DNA from: Asterionellopsis glacialis
Lineage: Eukaryota > Bacillariophyta > Plagiogrammaphyceae > Rhaphoneidales > Asterionellopsidaceae
DNA: 64,000 nucleotides
Direction: 5' to 3'
Assembly: GCA_014885115.2 (NCBI GenBank)
Contig: WKLE02002438.1
Coordinates: 1-64,000, forward strand
The position numbers and the translations under genes are program-made. Shown piece after piece: positions 11,537 to 22,493 of the stretch; the stretch's first letter is position 1, and each line of letters opens with the position of its first letter. The notes beneath the pieces were generated by a model that worked only from the letters and a program-made list of their open reading frames with translations, did no database searches and had not been told where the DNA came from.

Positions 11537-12229
11537 GTTAGGCTTCGGTGTCCGAGCACGACTGATCTAGAGTTGTCAAGCTTGGACTCAACAGCCACAA
11601 GGTAAAAATGCTTCGAGTTCGACCTGTGAATCACGACAGAAGATACCTCTTCCAGCCACGAATTTCGATAATTCTAGAGAGTTTTCGTAAGCCAAATTTT
11701 TCGAGATCGCGTTTGTAAAGAAAAAACTCTATTGGGCTTCGTATGAACCAAAAGTGTGACAGTACCAGGTACACACCATACTACTCTCAGCTACTTATCA
11801 ACAATCAGATGCACGCCTACACATGACACATATTAAATACGGAACGCCACATCATTCTTTATATAATTTGGAATTATTTAACATACAATTGACCAATGAT
11901 TCTACATTAAAAAAGGTTCAACCAAATTTTTTGTGAAATGCTCGTGCCGTTGTATTTAATCTGGATGTAGAATACATATTTAATACCAGGTACGGTATGA
12001 TCTTGTAAAGAAGGTTTTCGAACTTTGAAATAATTAGTACAGTTCGGGTACTATGATACCAAATACGCCCGGTCGGTGTCATTGAAGTAGTCCCGCCGCA
12101 TCCTGACTTTCTGTAAAGTAGTAGGTACTTTCTGTGATACCAGGTAGTACCAGGGTATCCAGAACTAAAACTGGAAGTACCTACAGGTACAGGTACAGTA
12201 GTAATAACGTAGTACGAGTGTATAATACC

Positions 12230-13086
12230 AACTCTGTTCTAAACCTTATTGGGTTATAAGCCCATGCTGCTATAATATTATATATTCTCGTTGTCTTTTT
12301 CTTCTACGAGTACGAGGTAGTGCAATAATAATACGTGGTAAGGAATATTCAATATTACCGGTACCATGTACGGAGTAATGAAAATGCACCTACAATACCA
12401 TTTTAATAGTAGGTGGATCAAACATTCGCCGGACTTCTATTGTACCTCGTAGTGTACTTCATTTAAGAAACAAATACAAGGATTGTACCAGGCCTACGGT
12501 ATAATGGCGTATGTACAGCCATCCGTAGGCCTNNNNNNNNNNNNNNNNNNNNNNNNNNNNNNNNNNNNNNNNNNNNNTTGCTGGACGGGAAAGGACATTA
12601 CTAAGTACATTGTGCTTACTACCATATAAATGTGCCATGCAGGACTCTACATGGTGTTGATACTATTTCGTAGATACCTGGGTAGGACCCTCTCTAGTCC
12701 TACCTGGTACCAGGTAGACTTGGGGTATTGTAGGACCCCCCCAGGTACCTGGTACAGGTACCTGTACAGGCACATCTGAAAAGGTACCAGGTACGGGTAC
12801 CTGGTAATGTACTGCGCGCTCGTCCTACCTACGTCGTTCTGTTTGGACCGGCCCTTACCTGGTACATGGTACGCGCTGAACCAGTAGATACTGGAAATGT
12901 CGACTCCGATTGAGAGTTGGCCGGTTTATTGTAATGCGTAGTCAGAACCCTCCGCCGGTGACCGATTTTACAACAACAACAACCTGGTAATGTACGGACG
13001 GTCAGTATGATGACCGACCGACCAACTACAGTTGATCTGCATGTCTGATACTAACTAACTCTGTTCTAAACCTTATTGGGTTATAA
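12230..13086. repeat. 30-bp exact direct repeat, two copies
   Basis: The same 30 bases, starting AACTCTGTTCTAAACC and ending GGGTTATAA, occur at 12230-12259 and 13057-13086, about 830 bp apart and on either side of the N gap. The flanks differ. Confidence 0.85.
12533..12577. other. Assembly gap (45 N)
   Basis: Run of N. The sequence immediately left of it (12491-12532) holds inverted arms AGGCCTACGG and CCGTAGGCCT with a loop of about 22 nt, so a hairpin or collapsed repeat may have stopped the assembly. Confidence 0.95.
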
Positions 13087-13463
13087 CCTGTACCTGGTAA
13101 ATAACTGTTACAGAACCTTCCAGAACCGAACTGGTGGTCATGCACCTGGTACTACTGGCACATGGTCCTACCGTAGAGGGTAAGACTCCTCTCTCTAGTA
13201 GAGAGGTCCTACCTGGTAGTCCCAGACATACCGGTACAAATACCGCTACCGTAGGTCCTTGCCCGCCTCACTCTTCCTTCTAACTGGTAGGAAGTTAGCA
13301 CGAATCGAATATATTTCGACATTTTTCTGTCAACTCCAGAAGAAAAATGAGAACCCATCAATCAATCGCAGGAGCAAATCTTGTGTCAGAAATACTTTCT
13401 GGGGGAAACATCACAAATCAAAATACAATATAGTTGAAATAAAAGACTCGTACTGAAGAAAAA

Positions 13464-15484
13464 ATGATTGAAATCTGGAATTATGTCCTTGCCATAGGAA
13501 AGGATTTACATGCAATGATAGATCCGGCGACCTTACAGAGTGTGGTTTTGTTGGTAGGATTGTGGATCGTTGCACAATTACTATATACATGGTGGAAACG
13601 CAGGTACTTAGCTAGCCTTCCTGCATACAATGAGATTCCTACATCTTCATTGAAACATATTGCAAGCCAGAAAGTTTTGTCTGGGCTCAGTAACAATATA
13701 GATATTGCTATTGTTGGGAGTGGCATTGGCGCTCTTTCGAGTGCCGCAATACTTTCAAGATGTGGATATAAAGTGGTCGTGTTCGAACAGCATTACACAG
13801 TTGGAGGATCGACTCATATGTACACTGATGGTGGGTTCGAATTCGATGTCGGTGTACATTACGTGGGAGGGAAGCTCGATAGTTGGACGTCACCTTTTAG
13901 GTACATGTACAATATATTAACGGATGGGAAACTCCAATGGAGTCGGATTGCAAATGTGTATGATGTTGCCTATAATGCTTCTACTGGTGAACGTCTGGAG
14001 TTTACTGGAGATCCAAAGATGAATCGCAAGTGCATCTTGACACATTTTCCCCATCTAGATACAAAGTCACTTGACAAATACTATCGGAAATGCTCAAGAG
14101 CACGCCAAGTTGCTTTTTTTTCCTTCTTTCTAAAAATACTACCTCCTATCTTCACCCGACTAGTTTGGCCCTTCTTTAATCATGTGTACCGCAGGGTATG
14201 CACACGTAAGACTTTGACTGTAATGCAGGAATGTGGTCTTCCACCAGACGTCATCGGAGCACTCACATACAGGTACGTAAAGAAATATGCATACTTGACG
14301 AGCCAGGTTGAGCAATGAACTTTCAATATTTGAATAACTTATTTTATTGTTTAAACGCTCTCAGCTGGGGTGATTATGGAACAACACCAGCAGAATCACC
14401 GTTTTTTGTTCAGGCCTTTATGGAGTCGCATTATGATGGTGGTGGATTCTTTCCCAAAGGCGGTTCGTCATCAATTGCCAAGACTTTGGTGGCTGCGATC
14501 AACCGCAGAGGAGGTAAAGTTTTTGCTATCTCCCCGGTAGAGCAAATAATTACAAAGAAAACGATCTTTGGAAATCACCGCGCAGTTGGTGTACGTGTCC
14601 ATGGCGTAGAAGTGATGGTGAGGAAAAGTGTTATTAGCGATGCTGGCTTCACAAAGACATTTGGGGCTGCCATACATCCCAATTCGAATCATGCAGATTT
14701 GATAGAGGAGGAGCCACTTCTGACCTATGAAGCAAGCGCAAAACAGATGGACCTCATCCGTACTAGAGATAATTCTTCGCCATTTCGGCCTTCCTTTGCA
14801 TTCTTCTATCTATTTGTCGGTCTTGATGGCACCGACAAGGATCTTCATTTGCCAGGACAAAATATTTGGCATGTCAAAGACTGGAATCATGATGCAGTCG
14901 TAAATGAACTCTATGCAAAGTCAAATGTCAGTGAGGCACTTAAGGAAGAACCACCTTTGGTCTTCCTTAGTAACGAGAGTGCAAAAGATCCTGATTACAA
15001 TGACCGCCACCCCGGTAAATCTTCCGTCACTATAATTGCCATGGCAAAACCAGAGTGGTTCCACGCTTGGTCTGACACATCCCATGGACACCGTGGTAAG
15101 GAATACGAAAAAATTAAGTCAACCATGACAAATACTCTTCTTGAGATCCTTTACAAACACTTTCCGAAAACCAAAGGGAAGGTGACCTTTACAGAAATTG
15201 GCACACCCCTCTCTACCAATAAGTATCTTGGTAGAAGTTCAGGGGAAATCTACAACCTTGATCATACTGCAAGCCGTTTCGATTCTCTTGGTGCCCAGTT
15301 AGCACTTCACCCCCAAACAACAGTCAAGGATTTGTTCTTGGCTGGTCAAGACGTCTTCGCTGTAAGTATTGAAGGCGCCACTCTCAGTGGTTTTTTTACT
15401 GCTGGAAGAGTTAGTTATGTGGCCTGGATCACTTTCTGCATTCCTGCTGCAGTAGCATTGCTCCAGTATTGCATATTTTATTAG
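13464..15484 (+). CDS. RetSat/CRTISO-like FAD oxidoreductase, two exons
   Basis: Exons 13464-14272 and 14365-15484, with a 92-nt intron (donor GTACGT, acceptor CTCAG), give 642 residues. The splice joins LTY to SWGDYGTTPAESPF, a continuity typical of the family. An N-terminal membrane segment (about residues 25-45) is followed by the dinucleotide-binding fold IVGSGIGALSSAAILSRCGYKVVVFEQH (about 79-106, shown here only as the landmark GSGIGA..E) and GGSTHMYTDGGFEFDVGVHYVGG. The C-terminus has the second FAD motif LFLAGQDVFAVSIEGA and a hydrophobic tail. The family contains carotenoid cis-trans isomerases and all-trans-retinol 13,14-reductases; which reaction is catalysed cannot be told from motifs. 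No plastid-type AF motif is seen at the N-terminus, so an ER-type membrane location is possible. It converges on the DWARF27-like gene. Confidence 0.88.
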
Positions 15485-16193
15485 AAAAAGATACACTGTT
15501 TTATACAAGTGCATGTTCACAAGGACAATTAAAAAATCAAAACAAAACTGCTCATAGGTTACTTGGTTCTCGTTTATCTGGTTCCCCTGGGAGGATAGAA
15601 TAAATTGAATAAAATACATACATATACATTGACTACTACTTAGTAATTTATAGAAGGCAAAAGCGAAATGATCTTTTTTAAAACCAAAAGTGCTTTGAAT
15701 GTTCTATGTTCTGTAAGTAAGATGCACCAAAACGAGCAACAGGGCGGCGACCAATCTCCTCTTTCAGTTTTTATACGAAACAGCCGCTTTTGACTATTGG
15801 TATAAAAGCCATTCACTGTCGGTCGGTCCGTACCAGGTAATCTTTCAAAGTCTTGAGAGAAATATAATAGAGCTCTGTGTGGACTTTAATTTACCGTTCA
15901 TAAATTGAATTGTTGTGCAAAATGCTCGACATGACAACTCTATAATGTGAATAGCTTTTTCACTGGTATAAATACGAAAAAAGGTACTGTGCGGAAGGGT
16001 TCCTGAGATTACCAACATCAGAGAAGAACCTGGTCTCGATTGGATATTAATTTACCTCAAATATATGCAAGTGGTGTTACCTCTAGTGCTGGATAGTTGC
16101 TTTTGAATAGACTGATTTTTTAAAAAAAATCTATCTAGACTACTCATATCCATTTTCAAACCCTTGACAGATAGAACTAGCTATATGGTTAGT
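15485..16193. other. Intergenic between convergent genes
   Basis: About 0.7 kb between the RetSat-like and DWARF27-like stop codons. It carries 3' ends of both genes and one TACCAGGTA word near 15832. No gene seen. Confidence 0.7.
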
Positions 16194-17390
16194 TTATGTA
16201 CTATCATCCTCCATCAAACTGCATTGCGTTATGCTGTCATCTACTGTGATCATCATATTATCAGGCACAACGGTTGTAGAGGTTTCCTTTTCATTGCTAC
16301 TATTTTGATTGCTGCTTTTCAACGAATTGTTTCCCTTCCCATCATGCCATTGTCTCATACTACCGGAAGTAGGACACCGTGATAGACATGGTGTATTCCT
16401 AGCCTCAAGTTCCCCCTGTGGAGTGGGTGTTACACCAAAATCAAATTGACACTCATGTGTTTCATAATCAGGTGTCATGGTAAGTGGCAAACCCATATTT
16501 TCCATAAAGAAGTTTTGTGTAGGTATTTTACAACTATTGACACATACCGATGCACATCCTGATTCTTCTAAAAAACGACAACGTTTGACTAATAATCCTT
16601 GGTTTTCTCCTTTGGTGCCCGTATCATCTACTTCCACGTCATTGATTTCACATTCTCCCATGAGCCACGTCCCTGCCCATTTAGTTGCCCATGCATTCAT
16701 ACGTGATGAAAATTTAGGAAATGGTTTGGAAAACAAAATTTTATATTGGGGTGGCATCCACGACGGAAAGAGTGATACCAACACATCTTGTGCTAATTTC
16801 TGTACGACCTGACGATCAGAATACCTTGCATTCATAGCTGCTGTAAGTTCCATTAATCCCTGATAATCATCCTAGAATAATATGATCCAAAGAAAAGACA
16901 AAGTCAGAGCGTGTATTGTTGATGTTGAGTGAAATGTTTCAAAAGACACAAGAAAATGTCTGACCACATACTATATAAATCACGACCACGCACAGAAAGT
17001 ATACCACAGAATACAACTGCATCGTGAATACATGTATTTTAATTATAAATCATCGTAACAGACAGTGCCTACCTGTGGAAGTTGAGAATCCACTCCTACT
17101 TTTTCTGCCATTTTGGAACGAAATAATTTCATAAATACAGTATCCATTGTTTTTCCTAGCGGACCGTGAATATTTTCATAATCAGGTTTGGTATCATCGG
17201 ATGGTCCTTCTACAAAGAGCGATGATGGCGTTTTTGACATTCCGTTGTTATCATTCGCAGCTATATTACTGTACAACATTGTCCTGGTAGTCCTTGTTGT
17301 CGGAATGATTGAAAAACTACATGTTGATAGAGATTGTTGTTGGAACCAAAAAAGTGTAATGACACACGAACTACTCCATGAAGTTTTCAT
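16194..17390 (-). CDS. DWARF27-like carotenoid isomerase, two exons
   Basis: Exon 1 runs 17390-17073 and exon 2 16871-16194; the 201-nt intron has donor GTAGGC and acceptor TCTAG and keeps frame. I chose the ATG at 17390 (MKTSWSSSCVITLF...), which gives a hydrophobic N-terminus that could be a signal peptide. An in-frame upstream start at 17600 adds 70 residues and cannot be excluded. The C-terminal half carries the D27 (DUF4033) signature: CRFLEESGCASVCVNSCKIP, TQNFFMENMGLPLTMTPDYE and CQFDFG, with the conserved cysteines. In plants D27 isomerises all-trans to 9-cis beta-carotene in the plastid, upstream of strigolactones; algal relatives vary and their products are not settled. The Ser/Asn-rich tail is probably disordered. 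It lies about 0.7 kb from the RetSat-like gene. Confidence 0.85.
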
Positions 17391-17961
17391 TTTCTCTCTA
17401 GTGTATTGTATAGTAAGGATGAAATGCACAAGGTTGACGGCAGCTATTAGTTGTCGACCAACTAAGTGACAAGTGACAGGAGGCGATGTTGACAACAGTG
17501 TGTTGTCTGATGATGATTTCACTGCGATAGAGATCCATGAGGTCAGATGTTGAACAAGTTGAAACGTGTCGTGGAAAAATCTTGTCTGTCCGGCCGTCAT
17601 GTCTAGCCTTCAAACTGAACTAACTCCCTTTCGGTTCCTTTCACTTTTGTCTTGGTGTGCGTGCAAAAAAACTCACAGGTCCTGAACTTCGTACATTATT
17701 TAGTACCAGAAAGATTCTCTAATACGCATAGTGAAAGATATCGTACGAAGGCGCATTCTTTCTTTGATGTTTTATCTTGTGCCCTATCCCTCCACGGTTT
17801 GGTATCTTTCAGTTTGTTGGTTCTCGAAGAGGAAAACGTTGGTCGCAATGGCGGGCAATGAAGAACAAGAGAAAGAGAGAACTTTCAACCATTCGGACTA
17901 CTGTATGTATATTTTGACATTGCATAGCCCAGCCTTGTAAGTAAGTATTGTTTCAGAAAAC
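17391..17961. other. Divergent promoter region
   Basis: About 570 bp between the DWARF27-like start (minus) and the methyltransferase start (plus). A GTAAGTAAGT...TTTCAG string of about 20 nt ends 5 nt before the methyltransferase ATG but is too short for an intron by itself. It could be the 3' end of a longer leader intron. Confidence 0.5.
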
Positions 17962-19083
17962 ATGTCAAATAATAATAGTAATATCGGTAATCTTTATGGT
18001 TATTCTGATTACAATGGACCTGGAACGATGCATGACAATATTGTCGCCAGTGACAATGGCGATACTAAATATACTTCTGACATAAATGACAGCAACGACA
18101 GCGACCAGAATAACAATAAAGAGGATGAATATTACAATGATGATAATGATGATAATCCACTTTTATGTGGACTATGGATGGAAGGTGATTCATTGGCACC
18201 ACCCTGTGGTACGTCTATTGATACAATTACACAAATCTTACAATTTGCACAAGTTGGTTCCAATGATATTCTGTACGATATGGGTTGTGGTGATGGACGA
18301 GTATGTTTAGAAGCATATGTACGACATAATTGTACCTATTGTGTTGGAGTTGAAGTTGAATTAGATTTGATACAACGATTTCAATATTTGATATCCAACA
18401 AATTACCTCCGTCTAGTCGTCATGATTGTCATCGTGATTCTCAAAATCATTGCCACCTACAAGAAACAAGGCGAAAAGAAAGAAATGATGAAGAATTACC
18501 ACCATCCTCATCCAAAGCAATTGAAACGACAACCATAGGAAGTAGTAGTAGCAGCACTTGCAGTGACATTGCACCAGCAGCACTTTTCAATCATGGTAAG
18601 ATTTTCCCTATTCATGCTGATCTACGAGAAATTCTGGATAGACTTATTGTGGAAAACTCTACAACACAATCTACGGTTACAAGTCGTTCTTGTCCGTCAC
18701 CATCTACAACAAGAAAGCAGGAGGATACTACTGGCAATGATGATTTTCAAACTTCCATTTCTCCTACTAGTACACAAAATTTTCTTAGTGATGACATTGA
18801 TAATGGTGACGACTCAGGAGCAGGAACAAGAGAAGTTTCTTCTTCTTCTTTGCCTATTCCTACCATTATGTTTTTATATCTTTTACCAGACAGTATTCGA
18901 TTAGTCAGTGATCAGTTACTAACGTTACTTGAACAACTTCCAAATAACTTTAGGATTGTATGTAATACATGGGGTATTCCAAATATAAAACCAATCAAGA
19001 CTGTAGAAATATTCGAAGGTAGTGGTGGTGGTGGTAGTTCCACAATACGACTCTACACTAAAGAAAGTCTTTCATTATCATAA
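17962..19083 (+). CDS. SAM-dependent methyltransferase, FAM173/ATPSCKMT-like
   Basis: Single-exon frame of 373 residues. After an acidic, Asn/Asp-rich N-terminus (1-65), the sequence APPCGTSIDTITQILQF leads into the class I SAM motif ILYDMGCGDGRVCLEAYVRH (about residues 107-126), then an acidic loop GVEVELDLIQ. Later FLYLLPDSIRL and FRIVCNTWGIPNI match the distal beta strands. The P..PS-like lead and DMGCGDGRV resemble the FAM173 (ATP synthase c-subunit lysine methyltransferase) family. A Ser/Asn-rich insert of about 100 residues interrupts the Rossmann fold. The target protein is not known here. No clear mitochondrial presequence is visible, which leaves the assignment at family level. Confidence 0.75.
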   Translation: MSNNNSNIGNLYGYSDYNGPGTMHDNIVASDNGDTKYTSDINDSNDSDQNNNKEDEYYNDDNDDNPLLCGLWMEGDSLAPPCGTSIDTITQILQFAQVGSNDILYDMGCGDGRVCLEAYVRHNCTYCVGVEVELDLIQRFQYLISNKLPPSSRHDCHRDSQNHCHLQETRRKERNDEELPPSSSKAIETTTIGSSSSSTCSDIAPAALFNHGKIFPIHADLREILDRLIVENSTTQSTVTSRSCPSPSTTRKQEDTTGNDDFQTSISPTSTQNFLSDDIDNGDDSGAGTREVSSSSLPIPTIMFLYLLPDSIRLVSDQLLTLLEQLPNNFRIVCNTWGIPNIKPIKTVEIFEGSGGGGSSTIRLYTKESLSLS

Positions 19084-19748
19084 TACGTTTCTAAAAAATA
19101 ACAATGATATTCTTTTTATCATCGTAAAATACTGCAATATTATTATATATTTACAAATACACAAAAGAAAAATGACCTTACTAACGAAGTGCCTTTGCAA
19201 GCTCATAAAGGAAAAAGAGAACATTAAAAGGAGAATAAAATGCGAAACCATCTTCAACTTGATTATTCCGTAAGAAAACATATTGTTATTGAGTACAGGT
19301 ACGTACTTTGTATGTAACAGCGTCCTTCACAAACTTTAACAACATGCAAAAAAATTCAAAACGCGAATCCCCAAAGCCTACCTACTACATTCCTGTTTGT
19401 AATTCTGGACTCAACTGAGGACTTCATTTTACATCAGCTAATTTGGGGGGGTCTCCCTGGATTTTTGAGCTATCAGTTACTTTCATTCGATAATCCATGT
19501 TCAAAACTGACGCTAACCGGGCGGTTAGCTGCACGTTACCGGGAGGAAAGTGACGTCATAAAAAAATTACTTAAAGCGTCTCCTACCCGAAAGGTGATGA
19601 AACTCTCACGTACGGTACACAGAGGACTACCAACGGTAAGTCTACTATCAAACCTACAACAGACAGGTGCACATCGAAGAGACATCTGCCATAGTATTAT
19701 CATTCTCAACAACGCACCTCTTTGGTCGTACATAATATAAACGACTCC
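19084..19748. other. Intergenic
   Basis: AT-rich for the first 200 bases after the methyltransferase stop, then mixed composition. It presumably holds the terminator of that gene and the promoter of the LRAT/NC-domain gene. No motif-bearing frame found. Confidence 0.6.
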
Positions 19749-20966
19749 ATGTCATTGTTATCTGGTGTACAGAATAATCACAATAATAATAATGTCGACG
19801 AAGAAGAAGAAGAAGTAACACAAGAAACGATACAAGTGCTTGGAGAAGTAGTGGATACAATTATGAAAACAGCAGAAAATATTAGCAATGACAACAATTC
19901 TTCTTCGGGGGCTACTAATTGTGGAAAGAAATCATCGGAACAAATAATATTATCCAAGGTTGAAGAAGAAAAAGAAGCATTGAATCATATTGGTGAAATG
20001 AATTTGCAGGCCATGGAAGAAATGGACAAAGAAGAAGATAAAGATAACGAAGGATTTGTGATTGGTGATCATGTATATACATGGTGTTCTTTAATAGGTA
20101 TTCCTGGTATGTTTCAACATCATGGAATTGTAATAGATGTGAATGATGATGATGATCAAGTGACAATTGCTGATTTTAGTGGCATGGTATCTGACAGTAG
20201 TAGACGAACGGATAGTAATAAAAGCTCAGTAACCGAACCAGAACAAGAATCAAATGAAGTAGTCATGAATCATGACGAAATCGAAGAGGAAATTCCACAA
20301 CAAGAAGAACAAGTGGCACCTGGTAAGAATAAACTTCTTTTTCCAATACCAAATTCATCACCTAGTATTCGTCAATATACAATAGAAGAATCTTCTGAAA
20401 AGACTAAATGGAAGAAGGTTCAATACAAAGCAGGATGGATGCAACGGACCTTTCAGCGCAGTGGAACATGTACAATTGTTGAATCAGATCCACCGGGTCT
20501 TGTTTTATCTAGAGTACGATTTTTAATGGAACGTAGTGATGTAGTACCACCATATCATTGGCTTCAGGCTAATTGTGAATGTGTTGCTGTCTGGTGCAAG
20601 ACGGGAACATGGGCTACATTGCAAGCAAGTTCTTTTTTAGAAGTAACCACAGCTGGTCAAATGAAATCTACAGCTACATTGGCCATGTATGCATCCACAC
20701 AAACTGTATCAGTCCCTGCAGCTGGTGTCTGGGGATCATGGTTTGGTATGACAACAAAAGTTAGTTTATTGGCAGCACAACCACACTTAATTCCGATGTT
20801 AGCTGGATATGGTCTACTAACAATTGGTGGACCAGTTTGGGTATTACATCGATGCAAATATGCCTGGAACAAGCACACATCAACATTAAATGATGGATTT
20901 TGGTCACATGCAATAGAACATCCTGATGTATTCGTTGACTGCATCACTCACTGGAGTAACGTGTGA
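19749..20966 (+). CDS. LRAT/NC-domain protein
   Basis: Frame of 405 residues from the ATG at 19749 (the frame is open further upstream but without ATG). The acidic N-terminus is followed by the H-box GDHVYTWCSLIGIPGMFQHH (about residues 100-119), where LRAT-fold enzymes keep their catalytic histidine. The matching NC-box ANCECVAVWCKTG lies about residue 280, with the nucleophilic cysteine. Two hydrophobic segments follow (about 325-365). This is the circularly permuted NlpC/P60 fold shared by lecithin:retinol acyltransferase, phospholipase/acyltransferases and plant NC-domain proteins, so acyl transfer from a phospholipid is expected. The donor and acceptor are unknown. The insert between the two boxes, about 140 residues, is long and acidic. 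It lies two genes from the DWARF27-like and RetSat-like genes. It converges on the LRR gene with 51 bp between stops. Confidence 0.8.
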   Translation: MSLLSGVQNNHNNNNVDEEEEEVTQETIQVLGEVVDTIMKTAENISNDNNSSSGATNCGKKSSEQIILSKVEEEKEALNHIGEMNLQAMEEMDKEEDKDNEGFVIGDHVYTWCSLIGIPGMFQHHGIVIDVNDDDDQVTIADFSGMVSDSSRRTDSNKSSVTEPEQESNEVVMNHDEIEEEIPQQEEQVAPGKNKLLFPIPNSSPSIRQYTIEESSEKTKWKKVQYKAGWMQRTFQRSGTCTIVESDPPGLVLSRVRFLMERSDVVPPYHWLQANCECVAVWCKTGTWATLQASSFLEVTTAGQMKSTATLAMYASTQTVSVPAAGVWGSWFGMTTKVSLLAAQPHLIPMLAGYGLLTIGGPVWVLHRCKYAWNKHTSTLNDGFWSHAIEHPDVFVDCITHWSNV

Positions 20967-21017
20967 AGGGATTTTAATCATTTAGAGCTACTTCAGTCTT
21001 TTCTCTCTCTCTCTCTG

Positions 21018-22493
21018 TTAAAATGGATCTGCACTCCATTGAAGAGGTACCATATCAGAAATGAACTCCGGTCCAGTAGTACCGATATCCAGGAAACTAT
21101 CATCTACATCTGACGGCACCGATAGGCAATCAACTTTGGTCAAAAGTTTACCTCCAAATTCATACATCAAGTCTTCTACCATGGCTGCCGACAGTGCAAA
21201 ACAACCACGTACCATAATAACAGGGAGAGGCAGTGATGACAATTGTTTCTGCCCCCCTCCTGTCAAGCTGGTCTCTCGATCCAAATAATCAGTCCAAAAA
21301 TCTCGTATTAGTATTTCGGATACCCAGGGACAATAAGATAAATCTATCACTTTCAAATTTGGTAACCACTTTGGTAATATGGGAAAAATCTCTTCACCGA
21401 CTTGACATGAAAGTGACCCACTCAGTGACAAGTGGGTTATACCAGAAGCCTTTGCAAAGAACTTCGATGCGGCGTCCCAAGATATATTCTGAATATTCAC
21501 CAGTTCTAATCGTTTCAAACGTATACAACCTTCCATTTCTATCACTTCTTGATCTTCAAGTTGTTCTTCCCAACTATCAGGTACATCAAGATCATTTCCG
21601 TCTGCATACCCTTGATTTTCATTACTTTTGTCGCCTGCGAGCGATGACGCAAGTTTCGGAACAAGTTGTAAAAGTCCGTTATCTGTCAAATGTTGTTGTT
21701 GCTGCTGCAGCTGTATAGTTTGATCATATTGTTTTCCTTCATTCGATTTCTCGCCTCGTTGATGAGGTGCATGCAAAGCAAGACGTTCAATATGAGTATG
21801 CTTGGCAAGCACAACAGCAATGTCGTTGCTTGTGATTCCAGTCGTCGAGGATACGGCGACTGACAATTCACTTAGCATATGAGGTGGTAACATAGAAAGA
21901 ACAGCATGAACTTCATGCACACCCCAGGCGTCTATATATTCAGATAACACTGGTGCTACTGCATCAATACATAACTTTTGCAAGGTTGGAAAAGTACTCA
22001 GTTTTCTTTGCGGCGAATATTCAGAATTGATAGTCGAACCATTCTTGTTATTTGTTCGTTTGTCACCCCAGTACAACATATACCCAGGAACAGGTCGTTT
22101 TCGTGTTGAAGTTTCTGCAGATTTTTTTAATCGAGAATCTGTTCTTGCTGCTGATGTAGCAAAAGCCCCTAATTGTCTCTGCTGGTGTAATCGTCGTCGC
22201 ATATCTCGGTAAATGTGGCTGTCTTCTACTTGCCTTTCCAGTAGGATACCTCTTAACTGGGTAAGACTAGCAAGTTTGGGACGACCCAAGGATGGTCTAT
22301 TCGCTGATGACGACGTCATCGTTGTTGCTACTCCGTTTCCATTGCGATGATTTTGGATCAATCTTTGTCCGCTCCCGAATCTTGCCGGTCGACGAGACAC
22401 CTCTCCCATACGATCACGTAATTCTGAACGAAAGGCAGCTTTCATCGCTTTGGAACCAAAGTTTCCCGATTGGCGACCTTTCTTTTTACCCAT
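21018..22493 (-). CDS. Leucine-rich-repeat (RNI-like) protein
   Basis: Frame of 491 residues from the ATG at 22493 (MGKKKGRQSG). The frame is open 26 codons further upstream but starts there without ATG. The basic N-terminal 130 residues (many Arg/Lys) suggest RNA or nucleolar association. The C-terminal half has irregular leucine-rich repeats: LKRLELVNIQNISWDAASKF, ITHLSLSGSLS, LKVIDLSYCPWVSE and VIMVRGCFALS, of the type seen in F-box/LRR (RNI) proteins. No F-box is evident. A short glutamine run occurs near residue 270. Partner and function unknown. Confidence 0.75.
   Translation of the reverse strand: MGKKKGRQSGNFGSKAMKAAFRSELRDRMGEVSRRPARFGSGQRLIQNHRNGNGVATTMTSSSANRPSLGRPKLASLTQLRGILLERQVEDSHIYRDMRRRLHQQRQLGAFATSAARTDSRLKKSAETSTRKRPVPGYMLYWGDKRTNNKNGSTINSEYSPQRKLSTFPTLQKLCIDAVAPVLSEYIDAWGVHEVHAVLSMLPPHMLSELSVAVSSTTGITSNDIAVVLAKHTHIERLALHAPHQRGEKSNEGKQYDQTIQLQQQQQHLTDNGLLQLVPKLASSLAGDKSNENQGYADGNDLDVPDSWEEQLEDQEVIEMEGCIRLKRLELVNIQNISWDAASKFFAKASGITHLSLSGSLSCQVGEEIFPILPKWLPNLKVIDLSYCPWVSEILIRDFWTDYLDRETSLTGGGQKQLSSLPLPVIMVRGCFALSAAMVEDLMYEFGGKLLTKVDCLSVPSDVDDSFLDIGTTGPEFISDMVPLQWSADPF

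Larger units (their letters stand above)
11537..13463. other. Gene desert rich in CCTGGTAC/GTACCAGG words, with assembly gap
   Basis: No coding frame of note. The stretch is crowded with overlapping GGTACC, CCTGGTAC and GTACCAGG words, densest at 12690-12870. It also has a 30-bp exact direct repeat (12230-12259 and 13057-13086), a 10-bp inverted repeat near 12491-12532 and a 45-base N run. The repetition probably explains the gap. The last 150 bases should include the promoter of the RetSat-like gene. Confidence 0.7.

Noticed and set aside
17937..17956. GTAAGTAAGT...TTTCAG string before the methyltransferase ATG
   Set aside because: About 20 nt is too short for a spliceosomal intron; without RNA data no upstream donor can be chosen.
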